Shown here piece after piece: positions 25,252 to 32,496 of a stretch of 64,000 bases of DNA. Made by a program: the position numbers and the translations under genes. Origin of the DNA: Streptomyces sp. NBC_00286. Its GTDB lineage: Bacteria; Actinomycetota; Actinomycetes; Streptomycetales; Streptomycetaceae. How positions within the stretch are numbered: position 1 is the stretch's first letter; every line of letters starts with the position of its first letter. The notes beneath the pieces were generated by a model. That model had not been told where the DNA came from. It saw nothing but the letters and a program-made list of their open reading frames with translations, and made no database searches. The stretch covers positions 9,617,501 through 9,681,500 of the forward strand of contig NZ_CP108054.1 of assembly GCF_036173125.1 (NCBI RefSeq). Direction: 5' to 3'.

Positions 25252-25273
25252 TCGTGTGTCCCGGAGCAGACGA

Positions 25274-25317
25274 ACTCGGTCGCCCGGTGCCGGTGTCCCC
25301 GGCCCGGGCGACCGAGT
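25274..25317. terminator. Hairpin after the sigma gene
   Basis: A perfect 14-bp stem (ACTCGGTCGCCCGG and its complement) with a 16-base loop, 22 bases after the sigma stop, between convergent genes. Confidence 0.65.
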
Positions 25318-25387
25318 GGCGAGCTCACTGCCGAACCCTCCCGGGAGCGGTTGGTCAGCGTGCCGCCAATGTCCGAACTAACCACGA

Positions 25388-25417
25388 GGACGGATCCGAA
25401 ACGCTTCGGGTCCGTCC
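25388..25417. terminator. Second hairpin between sigma and ANTAR genes
   Basis: Stem GGACGGATCCGAA / TTCGGGTCCGTCC (12 of 13 paired), loop ACGC. It probably ends the leftward ANTAR transcript. The rest of 25252-25537 holds no gene; a run with repeated GGTTC words lies at 25530-25575. Confidence 0.5.
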
Positions 25418-25537
25418 GAACAAAGCGGCCGCTCTGCCCTGTTGTTGGGGAATGTTGAAGAATATCGATGGGTCGGCGTGCCGATTTCTGGAGGTGATTC
25501 CGGACGTGATGAGCGGGGTGATTCTCCAAAGGGTGGT

Positions 25538-25927
25538 TCAAGAGGGCGGTTCAGGTTCAAGGGATGGTTCTCCCGGAATCTGCGTCGGGCCGTAGCGGTC
25601 GAGCGCATCCTCCAGCGTGGCGCGAATATCCGGTGGCAGTTCGCCTTTCTGCCCCCAGATGATGATCAGCTCCGCCACATTCCGCAGCCTGATGTTCGTG
25701 TGCTGGGAAACCTCCCGCAGAACGGCCCAGCCCTCGGCGGGGGTCACCCGCCCCAGCGCGACCATCATGCCGATCGCCTGATCCACGACGGCATGCGAGG
25801 TCACGGCCTCCTTCAACTGGCCGACCTCTTCCTGCAACGCGACGATCCGAGCCGTTTCGTCAGGCACGGTCGCCTCCTGAGGGCCACCGGCCGGCTCGAC
25901 AGCTCCCGAACGGGTATGTGAGGTCAT
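25538..25927 (-). CDS. ANTAR domain protein
   Basis: 129 residues from ATG 25927, chosen because GGAGGGG lies just before it; two in-frame Mets further upstream lack a site. A short coiled segment (ARIVALQEEVGQLKEA) leads into the ANTAR domain at about 45-100: HAVVDQAIGMMVALGRVTPA, EGWAVLREVSQHTNIRLRNV, AELII. ANTAR proteins bind paired hairpins in RNA and prevent termination. No GAF or receiver domain is attached, so it may be a stand-alone partner. It is convergent with the SigB-type gene. Confidence 0.85.
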   Translation of the reverse strand: MTSHTRSGAVEPAGGPQEATVPDETARIVALQEEVGQLKEAVTSHAVVDQAIGMMVALGRVTPAEGWAVLREVSQHTNIRLRNVAELIIIWGQKGELPPDIRATLEDALDRYGPTQIPGEPSLEPEPPS

Positions 25928-26055
25928 CGTCCCCTCCGGGGTCGGAGCGCTGACGTGTTCCTCCATCGTCGCCACTTGTCCAGCCGTGTGCCAGTGCGGG
26001 CGACCCGGGAGTGCATGTGCTCACTCACCGTGGCGAAACGCTCACGAATTGCGAA

Positions 26056-26079
26056 GTTGATGACCCGGGCGCAGGGTGG
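26056..26079 (+). promoter_or_regulatory. Candidate SigB-type promoter of the CsbD-like gene (imperfect)
   Basis: GTTG (26056-26059), 14-base spacer, GGGTGG (26074-26079), which departs from GNNT...GGGTAY at three positions. It lies 37 bases before the CsbD-like start. CsbD is a SigB target in Bacillus. Confidence 0.3.
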
Positions 26080-26116
26080 ATACGCCAGTCCAACTCCCCG
26101 CAAAGGACGGATCATC

Positions 26117-26299
26117 ATGGCGAAGGCAAAGGGCAAGGCCAAGCAGATGAAGGGCAAGATGAAGGAAGCCACCGGCAAGGCCACCGGCGACCGGACCCAG
26201 GAGGCCGAGGGCCGCGCCGAGCAGATGACGGGCCAGGCGCAGGAAGCCGCGCAGGCCGCGCAGAAGCCCGCCGACCGCGCGAAAAGGACCGGCCGGTAG
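26117..26299 (+). CDS. CsbD-family general stress protein
   Basis: 60 residues from ATG 26117, preceded by AAAGGA. The whole protein is a basic, Lys/Ala/Gln-rich CsbD-like helix: KGKAKQMKGKMKEATGKATG, DRTQEAEGRAEQMTGQAQEA. Longer in-frame reading upstream is not credible. CsbD proteins are small soluble stress proteins of unknown mechanism. It sits just after the ANTAR gene (divergent) and ends before a strong terminator. Confidence 0.85.
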   Translation: MAKAKGKAKQMKGKMKEATGKATGDRTQEAEGRAEQMTGQAQEAAQAAQKPADRAKRTGR

Positions 26300-26321
26300 G
26301 CCCGGCTCGCCGACGCGATGA

Positions 26322-26374
26322 GCCTCCGGCGGCCGTATCGGGCTCAGCCCGTGCGGTCGCCGGAGGCGTTTTTT
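26322..26374 (+). terminator. Intrinsic terminator after the CsbD-like gene
   Basis: GCCTCCGGCGGCCG (26322-26335) pairs with CGGTCGCCGGAGGC (26354-26367) apart from one G-T wobble, and is followed by six T (26369-26374). It is the clearest rho-independent terminator in the window. Confidence 0.9.
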
Positions 26375-26452
26375 CGGGACAGTCCGTCGTGTCGGCTCGC
26401 CGGTGCCAGGACGGGTGGCTGACCTGCCCACGCCATCCCGGGCGGCCGACCG

Positions 26453-26477
26453 GACTGCCCACCGCCCCAGCGGGTAC
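26453..26477 (+). promoter_or_regulatory. SigB-type promoter of the small 26.5-kb gene
   Basis: GACT, 15-base spacer, GGGTAC (26472-26477). The -10 context GGGTACTCGC is identical to that of the DUF6479 promoter, and the ATG is only 9 bases further on, so the transcript would be nearly leaderless. Confidence 0.5.
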
Positions 26478-26486
26478 TCGCCGCGT

Positions 26487-26687
26487 ATGCGCAAGATCAT
26501 GCGGCGCCCCGCCGGGCGCCAGAAGGAGACCCGCACCGCGACCGAAGAGGCCCTGGAGGAGGTCAAGGAGCAGGGGCTCGAGGACGACACGGACACCAGC
26601 GAGGGACGGGACCGCGGACCGGGCGACCCCATCACCCCGAGTACGCGGGCGAACCGCGAAGCCACCGAAGTGGACGGCTCCGACTGA
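26487..26687 (+). CDS. Small acidic hypothetical protein, probably stress-induced
   Basis: 66 residues from ATG 26487. A basic start (MRKIMRRPAGRQKETR) leads to an acidic helix (TATEEALEEVKEQGLEDDTD) and a polar, probably disordered tail. No domain recognised. It has no ribosome site and follows a SigB-type -10 by 9 bases. It lies between the CsbD terminator and the decarboxylase gene. Confidence 0.55.
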   Translation: MRKIMRRPAGRQKETRTATEEALEEVKEQGLEDDTDTSEGRDRGPGDPITPSTRANREATEVDGSD

Positions 26688-26742
26688 GCGGCACGCCGCC
26701 CCATCCCCGTACGTACGTCCCCGCCCGAGGGAGACCGCGACC

Positions 26743-28206
26743 GTGGACCACACGCAAGCCCCCGTACTCGAGGCCCTGCGGCACCATCACGAGAGCGGCG
26801 AACTCGCCTTCAGCCCGCCCGGCCACAAGCAGGCCCGAGGTGCCGACCCGCAGGCCAGGGCCATCCTCGGCGACGCCGTCTATGCCTCCGACCTGCTGGC
26901 ATCCGGGGGCCTCGACGACCGGCGTACGAGAGGTGATGTGCTGCTGCGTGCGGAGCGGCTCATGGCGGACGCGGTGCACGCCGAGCACACGTACTTCACC
27001 ACCTGCGGCAGCTCCCTGTCCGTGAAGGCGACGATGCTCGCCGTGGCGGGCCCGGGCGAGAAGCTCATCGTGGGACGCGACGCCCACAAGTCGGTGATCT
27101 CCGGACTGATCCTCTCCGGCGTCGAACCGGTCTGGGCCGATCCCCGATGGGACGACAAGCAACGCTTCGCGCACCCACCCGGCCCGGAGGAATTCGAGGA
27201 GGCCCTCGACCGCCACCCGGACGCGCGCGGCGCCCTCGTCACCAGCCCCACCCCGTACGGGAGTTGTGCCGCCCTGCGGAACATCGCGGACGTTCTTCAC
27301 GCGCGCGACCTGCCCCTCGTCGTCGACGAGGCATGGGGCGCCCATCTGCCCTTCCACCCCGACCTGCCGTCCTGGGCGATGGACGCCGGCGCGGACGTCT
27401 GCGTCACGAGCATCCACAAGATGGGCAGCGGACTGGAACAGGGCTCCGTCTACCACCTCCAGGGCTCCCTGATCGAGACGAACACCCTGCAGTCGCGCGC
27501 CGACCTCTTCGGCACCACCAGCCCCTCGGTCCTCATCCACGCGGGACTCGACGCCTGGCGCCGCCAGATGGTTCTCCACGGCAAGCGCCTCCTGGACGAC
27601 GCACTGCGGCTCGCCGCGGACGTCCGCCGCACCATCGACGAGATCCCCGGCCTGAACGTCCTCGGCCACGACGACCTCGTGGGCCCCGGCCTCTCCGTCG
27701 ACTTCGATCCGCTGCCCACGGTCATCGACGTCAGCGGTCTCGGAACGAGCGGCTACCGCGTGGCCGACTGGCTGCGCACCGAGCACCACATCGACGTACA
27801 CCTCGCGGACCACCGGCGCATCAACGCCCAGCTCACCCACGCCGACTCGGCCGACACCACCCGGCCGCTGACCGACGCCCTGCGCGATCTCGCCGAGCAC
27901 GCCGGGGAACTGGCGGCCGGGCTGCCGGACATCGACGTACCGAGCGGCGAGGACATGCGGCTCGAACAGGCCTGCCGGCCCCGCGACGCGTACTTCCGCC
28001 CCACGGAGGCCGTTCCGCTGGAGCGGGCGGCCGGTCGTGTCGCGGCCGAGATGATCACGCCGTATCCGCCCGGCATCCCGGCCGTCCTGCCGGGCGAACG
28101 GCTCACCGAGCCCGTACTGCGCTACCTGCGGACGGGCCTGCGGGGAGGCATGAACCTCCCGGACGCCTCGGACCCGGAGCTGAGCACGATCCGCGTCGTG
28201 GCATAA
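26743..28206 (+). CDS. Orn/Lys/Arg decarboxylase-family PLP enzyme
   Basis: 487 residues from GTG 26743 with GAGGGAG upstream. The fold-type I large domain starts at ELAFSPPGHKQARGADP, with TTCGSSLSVKATMLA and RDAHKSVISGLILSGVEPVW. The PLP aspartate/His region is VVDEAWGAHLPFHPDLP, and Lys226 in SIHKMGSGLEQGS forms the Schiff base. The C-terminal domain ends with TPYPPGIPAVLPGERLTEPV. The length and pattern match Bacillus-type SpeA/Cad proteins, which decarboxylate arginine, lysine or ornithine. No polyamine genes are adjacent; the substrate is open. Confidence 0.87.
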   Translation: MDHTQAPVLEALRHHHESGELAFSPPGHKQARGADPQARAILGDAVYASDLLASGGLDDRRTRGDVLLRAERLMADAVHAEHTYFTTCGSSLSVKATMLAVAGPGEKLIVGRDAHKSVISGLILSGVEPVWADPRWDDKQRFAHPPGPEEFEEALDRHPDARGALVTSPTPYGSCAALRNIADVLHARDLPLVVDEAWGAHLPFHPDLPSWAMDAGADVCVTSIHKMGSGLEQGSVYHLQGSLIETNTLQSRADLFGTTSPSVLIHAGLDAWRRQMVLHGKRLLDDALRLAADVRRTIDEIPGLNVLGHDDLVGPGLSVDFDPLPTVIDVSGLGTSGYRVADWLRTEHHIDVHLADHRRINAQLTHADSADTTRPLTDALRDLAEHAGELAAGLPDIDVPSGEDMRLEQACRPRDAYFRPTEAVPLERAAGRVAAEMITPYPPGIPAVLPGERLTEPVLRYLRTGLRGGMNLPDASDPELSTIRVVA

Positions 28207-28218
28207 GTCGCTTAAATC

Positions 28219-29253
28219 TCAGCGGAGTTGGGCCGCGGGCCGCTCGCGGACGACGTCACGCGCCGCCTTGTCGCCCCGCAGCCCGAGGAACCGCGGATGC
28301 CGCAGCATGCCGTCCCGCGTCCACTCGGTGAACTCGACCTGCGCGACCAGCTCCGGTTCCGCCCAGTGGGTACGCGGCTCCCGTACCCGGTCGGCGAACG
28401 GCGAGGCGGAGGTGTGGAGTTCGTCCAGGCGCTCCCGTAGTGCGACCAGGGTGCGATGGTCGAAGCCCGTGCCCACCTTGCCCGCGTAGCGCAGCCTGTC
28501 TCCGTCGTAGTAGCCGAGCAGCAGCGCACCGAACCCGACGCGGCTGCCGGCCGGTTCGGTGAAACCGGCGACCACGAACTCCTGCCCCTGGGAGCACTTC
28601 AGCTTGAGCCAGTCCGGCGAACGGCGCGGCTGGTAGCGGCTGTCGGCACGTTTCGCGATCAGCCCCTCCCAGCCGTGGGCGCAGGCCTCGGCCAGCAACT
28701 CGGGGCCGCCCGCGTTGCGATGCGTGCTCATCCGCAGCGGGCTGCGGAACGTCAGGGCGCGACGCAGCAGCGACTTGCGGGTGCGCAACGGGAGTTGGGT
28801 GGTGTCGGTACCTTCCAGCCGCAGCAGATCGAAGAGGTAGTACGTCACGTCCACACCGGTCGCCTCGATCTCCCGCCGCCGGGTGAGCCCCATCCGCCGC
28901 TGTAGCCGGGCGAAGTCGGTCCGGCCGTGCGCGAACGCGACGATCTCGCCGTCCACCGTGAAGTCCGTGCACGACTGCTCGTCGAGCGCCTCCACGATCT
29001 CCGGGTACGTGTCATTGAGCCGCCTGCCCGTACGGGACAGCAGCAGCACCCGCCCGCCCTCGCGGACCGCCAGCACCCGTACGCCGTCCAGCTTCCGCTC
29101 GAAGATCCAGCCGCCGGGGAAGTCCCGTCGGTCGCTCAGCGTGGCGAGCATCGGCCGGTCGGCCAGTTCCACGCCGGGGCGTGCCGCGCGCAGCCGCCGA
29201 CGCTCGTCGGCGGACAGCGTGCCCAGGAGGCCGGTGGTGTCGGTGTCGGTCAT
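28219..29253 (-). CDS. ATP-dependent DNA ligase (LigD-ligase-like)
   Basis: 344 residues. The adenylation motif is ERKLDGVRVLAV with Lys54 as the AMP acceptor. Motif III is FTVDGEIVAF and motif IV lies around the GWEGLIAKRADSRYQPRRSP region. Motif V is DWLKLKCSQGQEFVVAGFTE. The OB-fold follows with GALLLGYYDGDRLRYAGKVG. This is the ligase domain alone of the LigD type used in non-homologous end joining. It is 6 bases downstream of the phosphoesterase gene, so the two form an operon that splits what is one polypeptide in mycobacterial LigD. No Ku or polymerase gene is in the window. Confidence 0.9.
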   Translation of the reverse strand: MTDTDTTGLLGTLSADERRRLRAARPGVELADRPMLATLSDRRDFPGGWIFERKLDGVRVLAVREGGRVLLLSRTGRRLNDTYPEIVEALDEQSCTDFTVDGEIVAFAHGRTDFARLQRRMGLTRRREIEATGVDVTYYLFDLLRLEGTDTTQLPLRTRKSLLRRALTFRSPLRMSTHRNAGGPELLAEACAHGWEGLIAKRADSRYQPRRSPDWLKLKCSQGQEFVVAGFTEPAGSRVGFGALLLGYYDGDRLRYAGKVGTGFDHRTLVALRERLDELHTSASPFADRVREPRTHWAEPELVAQVEFTEWTRDGMLRHPRFLGLRGDKAARDVVRERPAAQLR

Positions 29254-29259
29254 CGCCGC

Positions 29260-29895
29260 TCACTCCTCCCGCGCGACCTGCCGCAGGGTGCGCCCGCTGC
29301 GCACCGAGCGGGCCCGGCGCGGATCGGGCGTCCCAGGGTCACCGGGCCGGGCCCGCTCATCGTCCGTCTTCACCAGCAGCCACGCCTCGCGGTCGCCGCC
29401 GCGGAAACGGGTGAGCGCGTAGCCGCCGTGCAGCTTCGAGCCGTCGAGCCAGAACCTGGCATGGCCGTGCTCCAGCGCCTCGTCGAAGGGCACGGGCCGT
29501 CCCCGCCGGTCATGGCTCATGGGCCGGTACGTACCGCGGTCCCAGACGATGACCGTTCCACCGCCGTACTCGCCCTCGGCGATCACGCCCTCGAACTCCT
29601 CGTACTCCAGCGGGTGATCCTCCGTGGGCATCGCGAGCCGCTTGTCCTGCGGATCGGCCGATGGGCCCTTCGGCACGGACCAGGACTTCAGTACGTCGTC
29701 CACCTGCAGCCGGAAGTCGAAGTGCATGGTGCTCGCGTCATGGATCTGCACCACGAAATGCCGCCCGTCGTCCGGGGACTCCTCCTGGTCACGAGGTTCC
29801 TCGGCACCCTGAGCGTCCTCGGTTCCCCGCGGCTCCTTGGTCCGGTCGAAGTGGCGCTTGCCGCGGTAGGTCCGCAGCCGGTCCTTCTCAACCAC
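29260..29895 (-). CDS. LigD-type 3'-phosphoesterase (DNA polymerase ligase N-terminal domain)
   Basis: 211 residues from GTG 29895 with GGAAGGAG upstream; reading on to 29970 is less likely. After a charged, disordered start, the core is HFVVQIHDASTMHFDFRLQV, with His52, His58 and Asp60 forming part of the Mn site. LKSWSVPKGPSADPQDKRLA and GVIAEGEYGGGTVIVWDRG follow. The family trims 3' ribonucleotide or phosphate ends before ligation. It is co-transcribed with the adjacent ligase. Confidence 0.9.
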   Translation of the reverse strand: MVEKDRLRTYRGKRHFDRTKEPRGTEDAQGAEEPRDQEESPDDGRHFVVQIHDASTMHFDFRLQVDDVLKSWSVPKGPSADPQDKRLAMPTEDHPLEYEEFEGVIAEGEYGGGTVIVWDRGTYRPMSHDRRGRPVPFDEALEHGHARFWLDGSKLHGGYALTRFRGGDREAWLLVKTDDERARPGDPGTPDPRRARSVRSGRTLRQVAREE

Positions 29896-29979
29896 GTCCG
29901 GCTCCTTCCCCCGGCCCGCGGCTCCCGCGGACCGGCACCGTCTCGCAGCCCCCGGGTACCCCACCCGCACCCGCCCGAC

Positions 29980-31410
29980 TCAGGACCCCGCGAGGCTGAT
30001 GCCGAAGACGTCCAGTACGCCGTAGACGCCGAGGAACACGATCGCCGCGCTGCTGACGGCCAGCGCCGCCGTCAGCCACGGGTTGGCGCGGAAGCGCTTG
30101 TCGACGCCGGTCGACCGCAGCCGCCAGATCGCGATCACCACGGCGAGCAGGAAGACACCGCCGCCGATGCCACCGATCTGCACCATCAGGACCGGCGACT
30201 GCACCCAGAGGAAGAACGACGCCCAGACCGGCGGCAGGCAGCACGTCAGGATCTGGATCGTGCGCCGCCGTACGCGCACGTCGTGCCAGTCGATGACACC
30301 GAGCAGCCCGAGCGTGTTGGTCCACAGCCGCGGCACGCTGGCGGTCGACCCCACCAGCGTCGAGAAGAGGACGGCGAACGCGCCGATCAGGAACAGGTAC
30401 TCGGCCCAGGGACCCATCGTGTCGGTGTAGATCCGCGACAGCGTGGTGATCATCGCGTTGCCCTCGGGGACCAGGCCCTGCGGATGCAGCACGGCCGCGC
30501 CGATGACGTAGAAGGACAGCGTGCACAGGGTGCAGACCAGCCAGCCGGCGGCGACGTCCAGGCGCATCACCTTCAGCCACCCCTCGGCCCGCCGCGCCCG
30601 TTCCTCGCTCCCGTCGTCCGGGCCCGTCCAGCGGGCGTAGCCCTTCTCGATGCACCAGTAGGTGTACGTCGTCATCTCGTCGGCGCCGACCCCGGTGATC
30701 CCGAACATGGCCAGCGCCACCCCGGCCGTGCCCGCGGGAATGAGGAAGCTGAAGCCCCCGCCCAAATCGCCTGCCCCATAACCGAATTCGGTCATCGGCA
30801 AGCCGAGCGCCAGCGCCACCGTGGCGAGGGTGAAGACGACGACGGAGGCGAAGCACACCCGCTCCACCACGCTGTAGCGGCCCGTACGCAGCAGGATCAC
30901 GGCCAGCGCGGTGACCACCACCGTCCACACGGCCAGCGAACGGAAACTCAACGCCTCCCCGGTGACCGGCCACATCACCGAACAGGCCGCCGCCGTACCG
31001 CCGATGATGCCGCCCCGCTGGAACATCTTGGCGAAGTCCATGCCGATCCACAGCCAGTTGATCCAGCTCACCCGGCCGATACGGGGTCCGACCTCGCGGT
31101 AACCGTCAAGCGCCGTACGGCCGTTGAGGATCGTCCAGCGGGCCAGCTCCATCTGCACCCACACCTTCACCGCGGTGCTGATGACGACCAGCCACAGCAG
31201 TACGAACCCGGCCTCGGCGCCGAGCGAGGTGGTCACGATGAGCTCGCCCGAGCCGACCACGGCGGCCGACAGAACGAAACCGGGGCCGAGATGGCGCAGC
31301 CGCCCGCTGAAGGTACCGGGCGCCTCGCGGACGTCCTCGGCGCGCAGGGCGTACGGGTCGGGCTCGGTCGGTGGGGTCGCGGGTGCCGTCGGCATGGTGG
31401 TTTTCGCCAT
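29980..31410 (-). CDS. Nramp-fold transporter lacking the metal-binding motifs
   Basis: 476 residues with about 11 membrane helices. The start of helix 1 reads GPGFVLSAAVVGSGELIVTT. True Nramp metal transporters have DPGN at this site. Helix 6 (ALAMFGITGVGADEMTTYTY) also lacks the MPH-type motif with its metal-binding Met. The fold is Nramp-like, but transition-metal transport is unlikely. It is the last gene of the leftward catabolic operon (aldo-keto reductase, aldolase, sialidase-fold, dehydrogenase). Uptake of the pathway's organic substrate is a reasonable inference. Unlike its neighbours in the operon, it is separated by 87 bases containing a G-rich run. Confidence 0.8.
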   Translation of the reverse strand: MAKTTMPTAPATPPTEPDPYALRAEDVREAPGTFSGRLRHLGPGFVLSAAVVGSGELIVTTSLGAEAGFVLLWLVVISTAVKVWVQMELARWTILNGRTALDGYREVGPRIGRVSWINWLWIGMDFAKMFQRGGIIGGTAAACSVMWPVTGEALSFRSLAVWTVVVTALAVILLRTGRYSVVERVCFASVVVFTLATVALALGLPMTEFGYGAGDLGGGFSFLIPAGTAGVALAMFGITGVGADEMTTYTYWCIEKGYARWTGPDDGSEERARRAEGWLKVMRLDVAAGWLVCTLCTLSFYVIGAAVLHPQGLVPEGNAMITTLSRIYTDTMGPWAEYLFLIGAFAVLFSTLVGSTASVPRLWTNTLGLLGVIDWHDVRVRRRTIQILTCCLPPVWASFFLWVQSPVLMVQIGGIGGGVFLLAVVIAIWRLRSTGVDKRFRANPWLTAALAVSSAAIVFLGVYGVLDVFGISLAGS

Positions 31411-31448
31411 GGCGGATCCTTCGGACGTCCGGCTCCGTTGCCGGACTC

Positions 31449-31474
31449 GGGGGCGGGGGAGGGGAGTTGGGGGG
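31449..31474 (+). other. G-quadruplex-capable run between dehydrogenase and transporter genes
   Basis: Four G-tracts (5, 5, 4 and 6 G) separated by loops of 1, 1 and 4 bases. They lie on the plus strand, which is the template strand for the leftward operon, between the 2-hydroxyacid dehydrogenase and Nramp-fold genes. Seen directly; a role in expression of the distal gene is speculative. Confidence 0.5.
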
Positions 31475-31497
31475 CGGCGTTGAGGAGAAGAGGGAGG

Positions 31498-32496
31498 TCA
31501 GGGGGCGGGGTGCTGTGGAGGTTCGCCCGCGAGGACGCGTACGACCTCCTCGGCGATCATGGCGCCCATCATGCGGTTGGCGTCCTGGCCGCAGGCCGCC
31601 ATGTGCGGGGTGAGCAGGACGTTCGGGGCACTGCGCAACGGGCTGTCGCCCAGCGGTTCGTAGGCGAAGGCGTCGAGCGCGGCGCCGCCCAGGTGACCGT
31701 CCTCGAGAAGTGCCGCGAGCGCTGCCTCGTCGACGAGACCGCCGCGGGCGGTGTTCACCAGCAGCGCGCCCGGCTTCATCGCGGAGAGCCGCGCATGGTC
31801 CAGTAACGGGGCCGCGCCCGGGGTGGCGGGCAGATGCAGGCTGACGACATCGGCGCGGGCCAGGCAGTCGTCCAGCGGGGCCGAACGGGCGCCGAGTGCG
31901 CACATGTGCTGAGAGTCGACATAGGGGTCGTACGCGAGCACCGTCATGCCGAAGGCGCGCGCGTACCCGGTCACGAGCTGTCCGATCCGCCCGAAGCCGA
32001 TCACGGCCAGGGTCCTGCCCGCGAGTTCGGGCCCGAACAGCTTGGGCCACTCCCCGTCCACCAGCCGCCGGTTGGCCTCGGTGATACGGCGCGTGGCGTC
32101 CAGGATCAGACCGAGGGTGAACTCGGCGACCGCCCGGGAGTTGCTGCCGGGCGCGCACACCACGGGGATGCCGCGGGCCTGTGCGGCCTCGAGGTCGATG
32201 GTGTCCACGCCGACACCGTGCTTGGCGATGACCTTGAGACGGTCCGCCGCGTCGATGACTTCGGCGGTGACCTGGTCCATGCCGACGATCAGGGCGTCGA
32301 TGTCGGGGATCCGCTTGAGGAGTTCGTGGGCGGGCAGTGCCTCGTCCTCGTACGGGCGCAGGGGGCCCGCGTCGGCCCGCTCCAGGATCTGCCAGGGCTC
32401 GGGGGAGTAGCGGGAGAAGGTGGGCGTGGTGATGAGGGTCGTGGTCATGGAGGTCGGCGTCTCGAGTGGTGTGTTGTTCACGGATGTGGTGGTCAT
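31498..32496 (-). CDS. D-isomer-specific 2-hydroxyacid dehydrogenase
   Basis: 332 residues from ATG 32496, which overlaps the preceding stop by ATGA; Met at 32448 is an alternative. The NAD-binding motif is LAVIGFGRIGQLVTGYARAF. The active site has Arg in NTARGGLVDEAAL, Glu in the AYEPLGDSPL segment and His in LLTPHMAACGQDA. Upstream, VIAKHGVGVDTIDLEAAQAR is typical. The enzyme interconverts 2-keto and D-2-hydroxy acids. Its place in an operon with an HpcH/HpaI aldolase suggests that it handles a short sugar acid or its keto product. Confidence 0.88.
   Translation of the reverse strand: MTTTSVNNTPLETPTSMTTTLITTPTFSRYSPEPWQILERADAGPLRPYEDEALPAHELLKRIPDIDALIVGMDQVTAEVIDAADRLKVIAKHGVGVDTIDLEAAQARGIPVVCAPGSNSRAVAEFTLGLILDATRRITEANRRLVDGEWPKLFGPELAGRTLAVIGFGRIGQLVTGYARAFGMTVLAYDPYVDSQHMCALGARSAPLDDCLARADVVSLHLPATPGAAPLLDHARLSAMKPGALLVNTARGGLVDEAALAALLEDGHLGGAALDAFAYEPLGDSPLRSAPNVLLTPHMAACGQDANRMMGAMIAEEVVRVLAGEPPQHPAP

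Noticed and set aside
28927..31806. 959-codon plus-strand frame
   Set aside because: It lies opposite the ligase, phosphoesterase and Nramp-fold genes and has low-complexity His/Arg/Gln-rich sequence.
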